Below the pieces are notes generated by a model. The model was not told the origin of the DNA and searched no databases. It saw nothing but the letters and a program-made list of their open reading frames with translations. A stretch of DNA of 35,321 nt from Acidimicrobiaceae bacterium. GTDB taxonomy: Bacteria > Actinomycetota > Acidimicrobiia > Acidimicrobiales > RAAP-2. The stretch is taken from assembly GCA_003133545.1 (NCBI GenBank), contig PKYA01000141.1, positions 575 to 35,895 on the forward strand, written 5' to 3'. Below, one piece after another: positions 16,556 through 24,677 of this stretch (position 1 is the stretch's first letter; each line of letters starts with the position of its first letter). Made by a program: the position numbers and the translations under genes.

Positions 16556-17355
16556 GTTCCGCTCCAGTTCGGCGCCCGCTTTTCGACGAAGGCGCGCTTC
16601 CCTTCCTTGGCGTCGTCGGTTCGAACCACCCGTTCCCGGAAGGTCTCGGCCAGGATCTCGGCCTCGTGCAGGGGAAGGTCGATGCCCTTGCGGATGGCGA
16701 GCCGCGTGCCCCGCACGGCCAGCGGGGCGTTGCTGTTGACGATGGCGGCCACCTCGTTGGCCCGCTCCATCAACCGATCGTGTTCGACGAGCTCCGACAC
16801 CATGCCCAATTCGTAGGCCCGCCGAGCGCTCAGCCGTTCATGACGACCCATCAGGGCGACCCGCATGGCGATGTTGAGCGGCAGAACCCGGGCCAGTCGC
16901 GCCATCTCGCGACCCGAGACCAGCCCGATACTGACATGCGGGTCGAAGAACTCGGCTCGGTCCGACGCGATCGTGATGTCGCCGCACGTGACGAGGTCGA
17001 GTCCGGCCCCGCAGCAGAGTCCATTGACGGCGGTGATGACGGGCTTGGTCATCGTCCGGAACGGGGGCGTCGCTTCCTGCGGAGCCTCCCACTGCGCGTA
17101 CGTGGTGAGGTACGGCTCCTCATAGACCACCCGGCCGTCCTCGGGTATGTCGGTTACGTCGGCGCCGGCACAGAACGCACGACCGGCGCCGGTCACCAGA
17201 ATCGTCCAGACGGACGAGTCGGACTCCGCGGCGGCGTAGGCCCGGCGGAGCTCCCCGACCATGGTGGGGTTGACGGCATTGAGCTGTTCGGGGCGATTGA
17301 AGGTGATGGTGGCGACACGTTCGTCGACGTCGTAGAGGATGGTCTCGAACTCCAT
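16552..17355 (-). CDS. Enoyl-CoA hydratase/isomerase (crotonase) family protein
   Basis: This 267-residue crotonase shows ATITFNRPEQLNAVNP, the oxyanion loop GAGRAFCAGADV, and the second loop AVNGLCCGAGLDL with Asp in the first catalytic Glu position. FFDPHVSIG has His in the second position. The same FFDxHVSxG signature in the downstream crotonase (15737-16555) suggests the two are paralogues, perhaps acting on the same acyl-CoA. The ATG at 17355 is chosen for its strong AGGAGGAC Shine-Dalgarno a few bases upstream. The gene starts 10 nt after the stop of the operon's first crotonase. Confidence 0.9.
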   Translation of the reverse strand: MEFETILYDVDERVATITFNRPEQLNAVNPTMVGELRRAYAAAESDSSVWTILVTGAGRAFCAGADVTDIPEDGRVVYEEPYLTTYAQWEAPQEATPPFRTMTKPVITAVNGLCCGAGLDLVTCGDITIASDRAEFFDPHVSIGLVSGREMARLARVLPLNIAMRVALMGRHERLSARRAYELGMVSELVEHDRLMERANEVAAIVNSNAPLAVRGTRLAIRKGIDLPLHEAEILAETFRERVVRTDDAKEGKRAFVEKRAPNWSGT

Positions 17356-17365
17356 GGATGTCCTC

Positions 17366-18169
17366 CTAGCGGCCCTCGAAGCGGGCGTCTCGGTGCTCCT
17401 TGAAGGCAAGGAGACCCTCCCGGAAATCAGCGGTGCGCGACGACAGCTCCAGCGCCAAGGACTCGTCGGCCATGGCGTCGGCGACGCTCCCGTCGAGGGC
17501 TCCCTGCAGGCATCGCTTCGTCAGGCCCACGGCCACGGTGGCGCTGGCACGCAGCTCGGCGATGAGCGCGTCCACCGCGCCGTCGAGCTCGCTGGCGGAC
17601 ACGGACCGGTAGATCATCCCCCAGGCGGCGGCGTCGTGCCCGGTTACCGGCCGTCCGAGCAGCAGCAGTTCCTTGGCGCGCGCCACCCCGACGAGTCGGG
17701 GCACGAGCCAGCTGGCGCCACTGTCGGGGGTGAAGCCCCGCTTGACGAACGGGAACCAAAAGCGGCTGTCCTCGGTGGCGATGGTGAAGTCCGCCGCGAG
17801 CGCGAGTTGGCAGCCCAGGCCGGCGGCCCAGCCGCGCACGGCACAGACGACGGGGAGCTGGACCTCGAGGAGTAGCGCAATGAGGCGGTGCGCCTGCAAC
17901 GGTGTCCGGCGTTGCACGCTGCCGGGTCGGGGTTTCTGGTCGATCGTGTTGGAGGTCACCCAGTCGGAGCCGGAGCAGAAGTCTGCTCCCGAGCTGGTGA
18001 GCAGGATCACCCTGAGCGCGTCGTCCGTCGATGCCGCCTCGAGGATCTCGACCATGCGGCGGACCCCCACTACATCGAGAGAACCCTTGCGGTCCCGTCG
18101 ATTGATGACGATGCGCAGCAGGCCGTCATGAGCCTCGACGGCGACGGGCTCTTCGGGGTGCTCGGTCAC
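17366..18169 (-). CDS. Enoyl-CoA hydratase/isomerase (crotonase) family protein, first gene of operon
   Basis: This 267-residue crotonase has the oxyanion loop SSGADFCSGSDW and second loop AVRGWAAGLGCQLALAAD, with Gln at the first catalytic Glu position. FWFPFVKRGFTPDSGASWL lacks the second Glu but has an Asp in PDSGA, a pattern seen in isomerase-like members. The GTG at 18169 is chosen because GGAGG lies 4 nt upstream and the preceding codons do not look conserved. It heads the seven-gene operon that runs down to 10389. It diverges from the crotonase at 18393 across a 223-nt promoter region. Confidence 0.87.
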   Translation of the reverse strand: MTEHPEEPVAVEAHDGLLRIVINRRDRKGSLDVVGVRRMVEILEAASTDDALRVILLTSSGADFCSGSDWVTSNTIDQKPRPGSVQRRTPLQAHRLIALLLEVQLPVVCAVRGWAAGLGCQLALAADFTIATEDSRFWFPFVKRGFTPDSGASWLVPRLVGVARAKELLLLGRPVTGHDAAAWGMIYRSVSASELDGAVDALIAELRASATVAVGLTKRCLQGALDGSVADAMADESLALELSSRTADFREGLLAFKEHRDARFEGR

Positions 18170-18322
18170 TGGGCCTCCGTCCACTCGGATGTCGCGAGAA
18201 TCCCGGTGGGGGCCGCGCTGCACTGCCGGTGGGCGCGGGCGTTGGTCACGGTTGTATCGGGCCGGAGTGGGCCGTCATCGAAGCCGAACTCCATCACTCC
18301 TCCCCAATTCGACCAACTGGAA

Positions 18323-18334
18323 ATATCTATATAT
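18323..18334. promoter_or_regulatory. ATATCTATATAT element in divergent crotonase promoter
   Basis: This 12-bp AT-rich element resembles the ACATCTAGATGT palindrome at 26490 (9 of 12 positions). It lies in the 223-nt gap between divergent crotonase genes. A TATATT hexamer at 18330-18335 fits a -10 box for the plus-strand gene, and TAATAT on the other strand could serve the minus-strand operon. It could act as a shared operator. Confidence 0.4.
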
Positions 18335-18392
18335 TAGAGCGTACGATGGGAACCGCCCGGTATGCCAAGATGCAGCCCAGGAGGCCATTTCC

Positions 18393-19283
18393 GTGAGCGA
18401 CCGTCGAGTCCTTATGCAGCGTGACAACGAGTCTGGCATCGCCCGAGTCACGCTGGCCAACCCCGAGCGACGGAACGCGTACGACCCTGAGATGCGCCGA
18501 CAGCTGGGCGCCTACCTGGAGGAGCTGGCCTACGACGACGCCATCAAGGTCGTCCTGCTGCGGGGTGAAGGCGGGGTATTCAGCGCCGGGGCCGACATGA
18601 ACAACGCCTACTCGTGGTACGGCGACGGTACCGAGGCCAAGGAGAGCGGCGAGACGGGAGCACCAACACGCCGTCCCAGCCAGCGACGGCGACTTCTGGT
18701 TGATCGGCAGACCTTCGACTTCTACCACTTCTTCATGGGCTACCCGAAGGCCACGATCGCCGAAGTGTCGGGGTTTGCCCTCGGCGGCGGATTCGAGTTG
18801 GCGTTGATGGCCGACATCGCCGTGGTGGCGAGCGACACGCTGATCGGGATGCCGGCGACCCGTTTTCTGGGACCGGCGCTCGGTTCGCTGCACCTGTTCT
18901 TCAACCGGTTGGGCCCGGTGCTTGCTCGGCGACTCTTGCTGACGGGTGACGCCATCGAGGCCAGTGAGGTGGCGCACCTCGGCGTCTTCACCGAGGTGGT
19001 CGACCCCGCTACCGTCGAGTCACGGGCGGCATGGTGGGCCCAGAAGGTCTCACGGATGCCGGCCGATGGGATCGTGATGGCGAAAGAGGCGTTCCGTCTC
19101 GTCGAGCAACTCCAGGACTACCAAGGGGAGGAGGTGCTGAGCTACCTGTTCCACGCCTATGGCACCAACCTCCGCTTCGAGGAGGGTGAGTTCAACTTCG
19201 TCAAGGCTCGCGCCGAGTACGGCGCCAAGAAAGCCTTCGAGCTGCGGGACGCGCACTTCGACGTTCCCGAGTCCGACATCTAG
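18393..19283 (+). CDS. Enoyl-CoA hydratase/isomerase (crotonase) family protein
   Basis: This 296-residue crotonase has RVTLANPERRNAYDPEM, the oxyanion loop GEGGVFSAGADM, and EVSGFALGGGFELALMADI, which keeps the first catalytic Glu. The second Glu position is Ala in GMPATRFLG. A basic insertion of about 35 residues (around APTRRPSQRRR) lengthens the loop after the first oxyanion motif. The GTG at 18393 is supported by AGGAGG 8 nt upstream. It is transcribed alone, away from the large ligase/crotonase operon and convergent with the SDR gene at 19310. Confidence 0.9.
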   Translation: MSDRRVLMQRDNESGIARVTLANPERRNAYDPEMRRQLGAYLEELAYDDAIKVVLLRGEGGVFSAGADMNNAYSWYGDGTEAKESGETGAPTRRPSQRRRLLVDRQTFDFYHFFMGYPKATIAEVSGFALGGGFELALMADIAVVASDTLIGMPATRFLGPALGSLHLFFNRLGPVLARRLLLTGDAIEASEVAHLGVFTEVVDPATVESRAAWWAQKVSRMPADGIVMAKEAFRLVEQLQDYQGEEVLSYLFHAYGTNLRFEEGEFNFVKARAEYGAKKAFELRDAHFDVPESDI

Positions 19284-19285
19284 CG

Positions 19286-19307
19286 GCCGCCCAACCCGGG
19301 CCGGGAG
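19286..19307. terminator. Possible bidirectional terminator between convergent genes
   Basis: The 26-nt gap between the crotonase stop and the convergent SDR stop contains CGGCC followed by GGCCG (5-bp arms, about 10-nt loop). It is GC-rich with no T-tract. This is weak evidence, supported mainly by position. Confidence 0.25.
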
Positions 19308-19309
19308 AG

Positions 19310-20113
19310 TCAGAAGTCGGTGCCGCCGTCGACGTTGACGGTGGCACCCGTGAGGTAGCTGGCGCGCTCCGAGAGCAAGAAAGCGATCACGTCGCCGAGC
19401 TCCTCGGGTCTGCCGGCCCGTCCGAGCGCGACCTGCATTCCCCACTCCTCGACCATGATCTGCTCGAGCGCGCTCTCGACAGGCCAGCCTCGTGACTTGG
19501 CCACGCTCCGGCGCATGGCAGCCAGGATCTCGGTCTCGGTGGCGCCGGGACAGACGCAGTTGGCTCGGATGCCCAGGTGTCCAAAGGATTTGGCCAGGTT
19601 TTTGGTGAGCGTCACCACCCCGGCCTTCAAGGAGGCATAGGGCACTTGATGAGCCTTGGGTGCCCGCACGGAATAGGCGGCAGTGGTGACGATCGAGCCG
19701 CCGCCCCCCTCACTCAGCAAGGGTACGACCGCCCGGCAGGCGCGGACTGTCCCCAGGAGCACGTCATCGAAGGTGGACGTCCAGTCCTCGTCGGTCCCCG
19801 AGAGAAGGTCACGATGTCCTCGCGGGCCGAGTCCCGTCGTCACGGCCAAGCCGCGCAATCCACCCAACTCCTCGACAGCCTGGGCGACCACCTCTTCGGC
19901 GGCGCCCGCTCGGATGAGGTCGGTCGTCAGGGCGACCACCGGCATCGCGGTCGCCGCCGTGATCTCGGTCCCGGCGGCCTCGGCCCGGTCGCGACTTCGC
20001 CCGGCTATCGCCACGCGGGCGCCGTCGGCGGCGAGGGCCAGTGCCGCCATCTTGCCGATGCCGGCCGAGCCTCCGATGACGAGGTAGCCCTGGTCGCGGA
20101 CGCCGAGGTCCAT
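19310..20113 (-). CDS. Short-chain dehydrogenase/reductase (SDR), classical
   Basis: This 267-residue NAD(P)-dependent SDR has the Rossmann motif GGSAGIGKMAALALA, YASLKAG as the YxxxK catalytic pair, and C-terminal SYLTGATVNVDGGTDF. In TTAAYSVRAPKAHQVPY the residue 13 before the Tyr, normally the catalytic Ser, is Ala, and a Ser lies two residues later. Either a shift or an altered active site is possible. The start codon shares one base with the stop of the upstream ligase gene (TGATG), so the two are coupled. A role in oxidising an alcohol or reducing a ketone on the activated acyl chain is plausible, but the substrate is unknown. Confidence 0.9.
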   Translation of the reverse strand: MDLGVRDQGYLVIGGSAGIGKMAALALAADGARVAIAGRSRDRAEAAGTEITAATAMPVVALTTDLIRAGAAEEVVAQAVEELGGLRGLAVTTGLGPRGHRDLLSGTDEDWTSTFDDVLLGTVRACRAVVPLLSEGGGGSIVTTAAYSVRAPKAHQVPYASLKAGVVTLTKNLAKSFGHLGIRANCVCPGATETEILAAMRRSVAKSRGWPVESALEQIMVEEWGMQVALGRAGRPEELGDVIAFLLSERASYLTGATVNVDGGTDF

Positions 20114-21759
20114 CAGTGATCACCCCCCGCCACCAACTGCGCCGTGGCGGCGACGGTCTCGGCCCACCGGTAGTCGGGCTTGCCGTTGGCATGGCGCTGG
20201 ACCGTCTGGCATACGGCGACGGCCCGGGGCGCTTTGAATCGAGCAATCTCGCCGGCGACGTACCGCCGAATTACATCGGGGTCGAGGGTCGCTCCTTTCC
20301 GGGGGGCGACCACGGCCACCACCTCCTGGCCAAACCGGTCGGATGGACGCCCGACGACAAGGGCATCGGCAATATCGGGGTGGCGCCGCAAGACCTCTTC
20401 CACCTCCTCAACGAACACCTTCTCCCCGCCGGTGTTGACGACCAAGGAGTCGCGACCGAGCATCAGGATACGGCCGTCGGCGGACAGCTGAGCCCGGTCG
20501 CCAGGGATGGCAACCCGGTGACCGTCGATGACGGGGAACGTCGCCTCCGTCCGCCCCCGGTCGCCCAGGTATCCCAGCGGGACGCGGCCTCGTCGAGCCG
20601 TCCAGCCGATCTCCGCTTCGCCCGGCTCGACGAACCGGGAGCGATCGGCCGATATCACGGTGGCTCCGGCGCTGGGCGCGAGCCCCGTCCGAAAGCTGTT
20701 CTTGGTCCGGGCGCCGTAAGCCATCCCGCCGGTCTCAGACGCCCCGTAGCCATCCCTGATCACCAGGTTCGGCAAGTGGTCCAGGAGCGCCTTTATGTGC
20801 TGTTCACCGGTGGCGGCGCCGCCGGTGCCGATGGTGACGAGGGAGGAAAGGTCGTAGGGCCGTCGTGCCAACTCCGCGACCAGGGGCCCGGCATAGGCGT
20901 CCCCCACGATCGACATCAGGACCACGCGTTCGCGTTCGGCGAGCGTCAGGACCGTCTCGGCGTCGAATGGGCCCGAATCGTCGTGCAGCACGACCGTCGC
21001 CCCCTGATGCAATCCGGAGTAGGCCGTCCACTGTGCGGCGGCGTGCATGAGCGGGGGGACCGGGTACCACGGTCCGCTCGCTCCGGCCCCCGCGTTGGCG
21101 GCGTGGATGATCGACTCTTCGGTCGTGTCGTCGGTGCCGGCCATGCCGGACACATAAATGTCGGCTTGGCGCCACAGGACGGCTTTGGGACGGCCGGTCG
21201 TCCCACCCGTGCACACCATGTAGAGGTCGTCGGGCGACGGCACCGGAAGCGGCCCCTCGACCGGGGTGCGAACCACATCCTCGAAGCTCGTACTACCGGA
21301 GAGGGGAGGCACGCCGGATCCGTCGTCGACGTCGACGAGCACCACGTCGAGCCGTTCGCTTACCGCCTGCACCAGCGGACCGTAGCGGCGGTGGTAGATC
21401 ACGGCACGGACCCCGACGTCATTGAACAGGGCGCGCATCTCCGCCGGTCGGTAGTGCTGGTTGACGTTGAAGGGCACGGCCCGGGCCCGGTAGGCGCCCA
21501 GCATCGCCTCGATGTACTCGACGCTGTTGTGCATCACCAGGGCGATCGGGTCCTGCCCACACTCCCAGGGCTCGAGCTCAGACCGCTCTCGCCGAAGGCC
21601 GAGACCCCGGGCACCGAGAAAGGCGGCGATCGACTTCGTCCGTCGGGCTACCTCGCCGAAGGTCCGGCGGGTGTCACCGCACACCACCATGTCGCGGTCG
21701 GGCACTTCGGCGGCCACGACATCGTGGACCCCAACCAAGGACCACTCCCTCGGAGGCAT
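20113..21759 (-). CDS. AMP-forming acyl-CoA synthetase / ligase (FadD-like)
   Basis: This 548-residue adenylate-forming ligase has P-loop CTGGTTGRPKAVLWRQ (TGGTTG variant). RDGYGASETGGMAYGAR is the A5 region, LGRDSLVVNTGGEKVFVEEVEE the hinge and C-domain start, and HANGKPDYRWAE carries the catalytic Lys. The TGGTTGxPKAVLWRQ motif and this layout match FadD-type ligases of actinobacterial steroid and fatty acid clusters, and differ from the three ligases of the large operon. The ATG at 21759 has no Shine-Dalgarno but sits 7 nt after TAGACT, a -10 type hexamer, so the mRNA is probably leaderless. It is followed by an SDR gene. Confidence 0.9.
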   Translation of the reverse strand: MPPREWSLVGVHDVVAAEVPDRDMVVCGDTRRTFGEVARRTKSIAAFLGARGLGLRRERSELEPWECGQDPIALVMHNSVEYIEAMLGAYRARAVPFNVNQHYRPAEMRALFNDVGVRAVIYHRRYGPLVQAVSERLDVVLVDVDDGSGVPPLSGSTSFEDVVRTPVEGPLPVPSPDDLYMVCTGGTTGRPKAVLWRQADIYVSGMAGTDDTTEESIIHAANAGAGASGPWYPVPPLMHAAAQWTAYSGLHQGATVVLHDDSGPFDAETVLTLAERERVVLMSIVGDAYAGPLVAELARRPYDLSSLVTIGTGGAATGEQHIKALLDHLPNLVIRDGYGASETGGMAYGARTKNSFRTGLAPSAGATVISADRSRFVEPGEAEIGWTARRGRVPLGYLGDRGRTEATFPVIDGHRVAIPGDRAQLSADGRILMLGRDSLVVNTGGEKVFVEEVEEVLRRHPDIADALVVGRPSDRFGQEVVAVVAPRKGATLDPDVIRRYVAGEIARFKAPRAVAVCQTVQRHANGKPDYRWAETVAATAQLVAGGDH

Positions 21760-21766
21760 GCCAAAA

Positions 21767-21774
21767 AGTCTAGA
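21767..21774 (-). promoter_or_regulatory. Leaderless -10 box overlapping a TCTAGA element
   Basis: The minus strand reads TAGACT (21772-21767), then 7 nt, then the ATG of the ligase gene at 21759. The hexamer overlaps TCTAGA (21769-21774), flanked by short AAAAG and CTTTT arms, so a regulator bound at the palindrome would cover the -10 box directly. Confidence 0.45.
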
Positions 21775-21822
21775 GCTTTTGCGCCGGTGTCGCCCATCCG
21801 TCGGGCCTCGGCGCAACAGCCA

Positions 21823-22608
21823 TCAGAAGTGGTCGAGGAGATCCACCACGGTCTGGGCCCGCTGTCCGAGCATCACGCGCCCGACCACGCCCATGTGCGT
21901 GCGCCAATGAGATTCGGCGGCGTCGGCATCACCGCTCTCAATGAGATCGGCCAGCCGTTCTTGTGATCGGATGCCCCGACGCCTCGTGGCGGCCGACTCG
22001 CCGCCCAAGTCGGTCTGGCTGACGATGGTGACGGCCCGGGCGACGACTTCGTTCAGCATTTCGGTCACGATGGTCAGGGTCTGGTTGCCCGCCATCTCGA
22101 CCAGTTCCTCATGGAAGTGCGCGTTGGCCTCGCCGAAGGTCTCGGGGTCGTCGATGGCTGCCGCTTCCTCGGAAATAAGGGTCCGAAGCCTTTTTGCACA
22201 GGCGCGTCGGTTGCGGCCCAACGACAGCAGCCGAACCGCGGCGGGCTCAATGATCGTCCGAGCCTCGAATACGTCGGCCAACGGCACGTTGCGGGACTGG
22301 AGTACGAGCGCGGCGGTCCGAGCGGTCTGGCGCTGATCGGGCCGGTGCACGACGACACCGCCCCGCACCCCGCGGATCACGGAGATGAGGCCCTCGGCCT
22401 CGAGGATGCGGAGGGCCTCGCGGAGCGAGGGTCGAGACACGCCGAAGCGTTCGATGAGATCCGGCTCGTGACCGAGAGAGTCGCCTTCGTCCAGCTCTCC
22501 ACGAATGATGAGCCGGCGCAACTCGTCGGCGATCTGTTGTGGCTTCTCGCGCGGCTTTGTCGCTGGTCGGTGTGTCGTCGTCCCGCGCGGAGTCGTCCCC
22601 TTCGCCAT
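21823..22608 (-). CDS. GntR-family transcriptional regulator, FCD (FadR-like) subfamily
   Basis: This 261-residue protein has an N-terminal winged helix (about 21-90) with DLIERFGVSRPSLREALRIL as the recognition helix region and GLISVIRGVRGGVVV as the wing. An all-helical FCD domain follows (about 95-255), with VFEARTIIEPAAVRL, FGEANAHFHEELVEMAGN and SHWRTHM. The Asp and His residues of the latter would bind a metal and ligand. FCD regulators usually sense carboxylates or acyl-type metabolites and repress adjacent catabolic genes. The ATG directly follows the TAG stop of the zinc ADH gene, so they share an mRNA. A perfect palindrome ACCTCTAGAGGT lies upstream of that mRNA and is the obvious candidate operator. 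Confidence 0.93.
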   Translation of the reverse strand: MAKGTTPRGTTTHRPATKPREKPQQIADELRRLIIRGELDEGDSLGHEPDLIERFGVSRPSLREALRILEAEGLISVIRGVRGGVVVHRPDQRQTARTAALVLQSRNVPLADVFEARTIIEPAAVRLLSLGRNRRACAKRLRTLISEEAAAIDDPETFGEANAHFHEELVEMAGNQTLTIVTEMLNEVVARAVTIVSQTDLGGESAATRRRGIRSQERLADLIESGDADAAESHWRTHMGVVGRVMLGQRAQTVVDLLDHF

Positions 22609-23601
22609 CTATTTTGCCTGTGACGGTGTGACGAGTATCTTGCCGTTGATCGAGTTGGCGGCCAGCGCGGCGAAGGCCTCATTCAGTTCGGTCAACTCCG
22701 TTTCCCGTCCCACCAGCGGCCGGGGATTGATGGACTGGCTGGCGAACGCGTCGATCACGGTGTGGAACTCGGCGGGGGAGTAGTACACGGCGAACCTGAT
22801 GACGGCCTCCTTCATGAGTGCGGCAATCGACCAGAACGAGTCTGGCTCGGCACACGTGCCCGCAACCACGATTCGACCCTTGGGCCGGATGGCGGCGACA
22901 CATCGGTTGAGGAGGCCAGGCTTGCCGACACATTCGACGACGACGTCGTAGGCGTTCGGGGTGGCGTGCTCGGGATCCTCCAGGGTATCGGTGGCTCCGA
23001 ATGCCGCGCCGCTCACGCGACGCTCTGCGACCGGATCTACCACGGTGATCCGCCCGGCTCCTCGCTGACGGGCCCAGGCGATGGTCGTGAGCCCCACCGT
23101 TCCGGCGCCGATCACGAGCACGTCGTCACCGGCGACGAGCTGGCTGGCCTGCACACAGTGCAGTCCCACGGCATAGGGCTCAACCAAGGCGGCGTGGACC
23201 GGATCGACTGCATCGGGGACGGCGAACGAAGAAGTGGCGGGGACGACTGTGAACTCTGCGAATCCGCCCGGACGACCACCGAGGCCCATGAGTTGCACGG
23301 AGCTGCAATGGACCACGTCCCCTGCGCGGCACCAGGCGCAGGTGCCGCAGGACGCCACGGGGAGGACGGCAACCTGCACGCCTTCGACCCAGCCCGAGGT
23401 GTCGGCTCCGATTCCGATGACCTGCCCGCCGAACTCGTGGCCCATGATCGACCCCGCCGGCATGACGCCGCGTGCCTTGAGGTCCGACCCGCACAACCCG
23501 CAGCTGGTGACTCGAAGAAGCAGTTCGCCTGCCTGCGGCACCGGATCGGCCACTGTGACCAGGTCGAACGCCCCTCCTTCAGCGACGAGCGCTGCTCGCA
23601 T
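22609..23601 (-). CDS. Zinc-dependent alcohol dehydrogenase (MDR superfamily)
   Basis: This 330-residue medium-chain dehydrogenase has catalytic zinc ligands in SCGLCGSDLK and GHEFGGQVIG. The structural zinc site is CGTCAWCRAGDVVHC, with four Cys. The NAD-binding motif is VLVIGAGTVGLTTIAWA. It resembles threonine, sorbitol or aryl-alcohol dehydrogenases and should oxidise a secondary or primary alcohol with NAD(P). It is the first gene of a two-gene operon with the GntR regulator and diverges from an SDR gene at 23679, with a palindrome between them. The start ATG at 23601 has only a weak Shine-Dalgarno. The substrate is unknown. Confidence 0.92.
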   Translation of the reverse strand: MRAALVAEGGAFDLVTVADPVPQAGELLLRVTSCGLCGSDLKARGVMPAGSIMGHEFGGQVIGIGADTSGWVEGVQVAVLPVASCGTCAWCRAGDVVHCSSVQLMGLGGRPGGFAEFTVVPATSSFAVPDAVDPVHAALVEPYAVGLHCVQASQLVAGDDVLVIGAGTVGLTTIAWARQRGAGRITVVDPVAERRVSGAAFGATDTLEDPEHATPNAYDVVVECVGKPGLLNRCVAAIRPKGRIVVAGTCAEPDSFWSIAALMKEAVIRFAVYYSPAEFHTVIDAFASQSINPRPLVGRETELTELNEAFAALAANSINGKILVTPSQAK

Positions 23602-23634
23602 GACTCAATCCGTCGCGTCGCACCCGAGCATCCT

Positions 23635-23646
23635 ACCTCTAGAGGT
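23635..23646. promoter_or_regulatory. Perfect 12-bp palindrome ACCTCTAGAGGT, candidate GntR operator
   Basis: A perfect palindrome lies in the 77-bp gap between the divergent ADH-GntR operon and the SDR gene. It covers the expected -35 position relative to the SDR's TAACTT box (23664-23669). On the other strand it sits next to a TAGGAT hexamer. The location upstream of the regulator's own operon suggests autoregulation. The flanking CTAGAGGTTT recurs at 30201 before the P450 gene. Confidence 0.5.
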
Positions 23647-23663
23647 TTGCGACACATGTTTGC

Positions 23664-23669
23664 TAACTT
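23664..23669 (+). promoter_or_regulatory. -10 hexamer TAACTT, leaderless SDR start
   Basis: TAACTT matches the actinobacterial TANNNT -10 pattern and ends 9 nt before the SDR ATG at 23679. No Shine-Dalgarno precedes that ATG, so a leaderless or nearly leaderless transcript is likely. Confidence 0.4.
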
Positions 23670-23678
23670 CACCTTTCC

Positions 23679-24482
23679 ATGACGAACGGACGGCTCTCTG
23701 GAAAGGTCGCCGTCGTCACAGGCGGTGCCTCGGGGATCGGCCTGGCCACGGTGCGGCGGTTCATCGCCCACGGCGCGCAGGTGATGATCGGCGACATTGA
23801 AGGTGACCGGGCCGCTGAGGTGGCGACCGAGCTCGGCCAGGCGGTAGGCAGCCGCCGATGCGATGTCAGCGCCGAATCCGATGTCGAGGCTCTGTTCGAG
23901 GAGACACAGAACCGATTCGGCGGCGTGCACATCGCCTTTGCCAACGCCGGGATCGGGTCGTTCGCGCCCGTCGTCGACGCCGAGGTCCCGGACTGGATGC
24001 GTGTTCTGGAGGTCAATCTCGTGGGCCCCCTCCTCACGATCAAGCATGCGGCGCGCCGGATGGACAAGGGCGGGTCGATCGTCCTCACGGCAAGTCTCAA
24101 CGCGGTGCAGCCAGCGATCGGCATGAGCGCCTACTGCTGTTCAAAGGCCGGGTTGGCCATGCTGGCGCAAGTGGCGGCGCTCGAACTGGGTCCAAAAGGT
24201 ATACGCGTCAATGCAATCGGACCAGGGCTCGTCCGCACCGGCCTGACCGACGGCATGTGGTTGATGCCTCAGATCGTCGAGGAATTCGATGAGAACGCGC
24301 CACTAAAGACCAGCACGTCGACGGAGGATGTGGCCAACCTGGTGGCGTTCCTCGCTTCCGAGGAGTCCTCATCGATATCGGGGACGCTGCAGCTGATTGA
24401 TCGGGCCGCCCACACGATGCGGTATCCGAATCTGCTTGCTCGCTTCACTGATGCAACCGGCACAGGTAGCCAGAGTTCCTGA
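23679..24482 (+). CDS. Short-chain dehydrogenase/reductase (SDR), classical
   Basis: This 267-residue SDR has the nucleotide motif VVTGGASGIGLATVRRF, then IAFANAGIG. The catalytic residues appear as Ser in VLTASLNAVQP and YCCSKAG, giving the full Ser-Tyr-Lys set, and GIRVNAIGPGLVRTG is also typical. The acidic MIGDIEGDRA after strand 2 suggests a preference for NAD over NADP. The usual C-terminal dinucleotide-proximal VDGG is replaced by LQLIDRAAHT. It diverges from the zinc ADH and GntR genes and so may be controlled by that regulator. It may act in sequence with the ADH on an alcohol intermediate. Confidence 0.92.
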   Translation: MTNGRLSGKVAVVTGGASGIGLATVRRFIAHGAQVMIGDIEGDRAAEVATELGQAVGSRRCDVSAESDVEALFEETQNRFGGVHIAFANAGIGSFAPVVDAEVPDWMRVLEVNLVGPLLTIKHAARRMDKGGSIVLTASLNAVQPAIGMSAYCCSKAGLAMLAQVAALELGPKGIRVNAIGPGLVRTGLTDGMWLMPQIVEEFDENAPLKTSTSTEDVANLVAFLASEESSSISGTLQLIDRAAHTMRYPNLLARFTDATGTGSQSS

Positions 24483-24576
24483 TCGGCCGTAAAACCAGCT
24501 GACCAGAGGCACGGGTCATCGTCGCCGCCCCGTCGGCCTGCCGTCGTGGGACCGGAGGTCGCCTGGGCACCTCTAA

Positions 24577-24593
24577 ATATCTAGATGTAAAGT
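24577..24593 (+). promoter_or_regulatory. ATATCTAGATGT near-palindrome with -10 box
   Basis: ATATCTAGATGT (24577-24588) differs from the perfect palindrome at 26490 by one base. It runs straight into TAAAGT (24588-24593), a TANNNT hexamer, upstream of the crotonase at 24678. ACCTCTA just before it (24569-24575) matches the left half of the palindrome at 23635. Confidence 0.45.
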
Positions 24594-24677
24594 GGCGTCT
24601 CTTCCTCGCTCGGTCGGCAAGGGCGCCGCGGTGAGGCAGAACTTCAGGCCCATCTTCTTCGTAAACGTGGAGGCACC

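Noticed and set aside
20116-21966. A 616-codon open frame on the plus strand antisense to the ligase gene
   Set aside because: It is a shadow of the GC-rich ligase codons. The translation has no recognisable motif and the minus-strand gene shows all ligase motifs.
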